12,566 nucleotides of DNA. Source: Nitrososphaerales archaeon. GTDB lineage: Archaea > Thermoproteota > Nitrososphaeria > Nitrososphaerales > UBA183. Location: the NCBI GenBank assembly GCA_030042335.1, contig JASHZW010000036.1, positions 1 to 12,566 on the forward strand. The letters run 5' to 3'. A program made the translations under genes and the position numbers. Shown here in pieces: positions 12,485 to 12,566 of the stretch (its first letter is position 1; every line of letters begins with the position of its first letter). Under the pieces are notes generated by a model, which saw only the letters and a list, made by a program, of their open reading frames with translations, did no database searches and had not been told where the DNA came from.

Positions 12485-12566
12485 TTCTCGCTTCTGGGAC
12501 CCCGAACACGTCTTCGCTGCGCGTCGTCAATGCTTATTGCTCGTGTAGGACGTCCGGGTGAAAGAT

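Noticed and set aside
12531..12566. Possible start of a rightward gene (TTATT box and GTG at 12558)
   Set aside because: Only three codons are visible before the window ends, so the gene cannot be supported.
1..12566. tRNA, rRNA, CRISPR, insertion sequences
   Set aside because: I looked for T-arm signatures, regularly spaced exact repeats, terminal inverted repeats and transposase motifs on both strands and saw none; this is an inspection by eye, not a search.

Overview
The window looks archaeal. It has a pyruvoyl-dependent arginine decarboxylase, a Dpo4-type Y-family polymerase, an archaeal ArsR/COG1777-like regulator, several Ser/Thr-rich secreted proteins with short membrane anchors, and many AGG/AGA arginine codons. 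TATA-like boxes repeatedly lie about 24-33 nt upstream of start codons, several of them GTG or TTG, which points to mostly leaderless mRNAs. The GC content, gene families and Thr/Ser/Val-rich surface proteins fit a Nitrososphaeria (thaumarchaeal) lineage best. A Thermoplasmatota-like or other archaeal origin cannot be excluded by eye. I see no tRNA, rRNA, CRISPR array, transposase or integrase.

Layout. 1-272 (-): N-terminal part of a GNAT acetyltransferase cut by the window edge. 444-1508 (+): pilin-like, Ser/Thr-rich membrane-anchored protein. 1587-2129 (+): pyruvoyl-dependent arginine decarboxylase. 2205-2354 (+): a 49-residue His/Lys-rich protein with two Cys. 2362-2589 and 2787-2966 (-): two small hypothetical proteins. 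3046-4347 (-): large surface glycoprotein with signal peptide, Thr/Val-rich stalk and C-terminal anchor. 4647-6528 (-): two-gene unit, DUF72 protein then DNA polymerase IV. 6657-7157 (+): small heat-shock protein. 7188-7847 (+): ArsR-like regulator. 7889-8206 (+): DUF1294 membrane protein. 8289-9284 (+): membrane-spanning protein with an extracellular Ser/Thr stalk and a cytoplasmic winged helix. 9286-11112 (-): Ala/Ser-rich helical secreted protein. 11223-12389 (-): DUF4382 secreted protein.

Functional themes. Five of the fourteen genes encode cell-surface or secreted proteins, so much of the window concerns the envelope. A second theme is stress and genome maintenance (Hsp20, Dpo4, DUF72). 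Agmatine production by the decarboxylase would feed polyamine synthesis and, in archaea, agmatidine modification of tRNA-Ile.

The most notable non-coding signal is a shared promoter module upstream of the DUF4382 gene and the helical secreted protein gene. In both, a GGAAC-N4-GTTCC inverted repeat is followed exactly 10 nt later by a further GTTCC copy abutting a TATA-like CTT(A/T)TGC, about 25-29 nt before the start codon. The DUF4382 promoter carries two more palindromes further upstream. This looks like an operator for an unidentified regulator that controls both surface proteins together. A second signal is a 10-bp perfect palindrome spanning both stop codons of the convergent genes at 9284/9286, plus other hairpins at gene ends.
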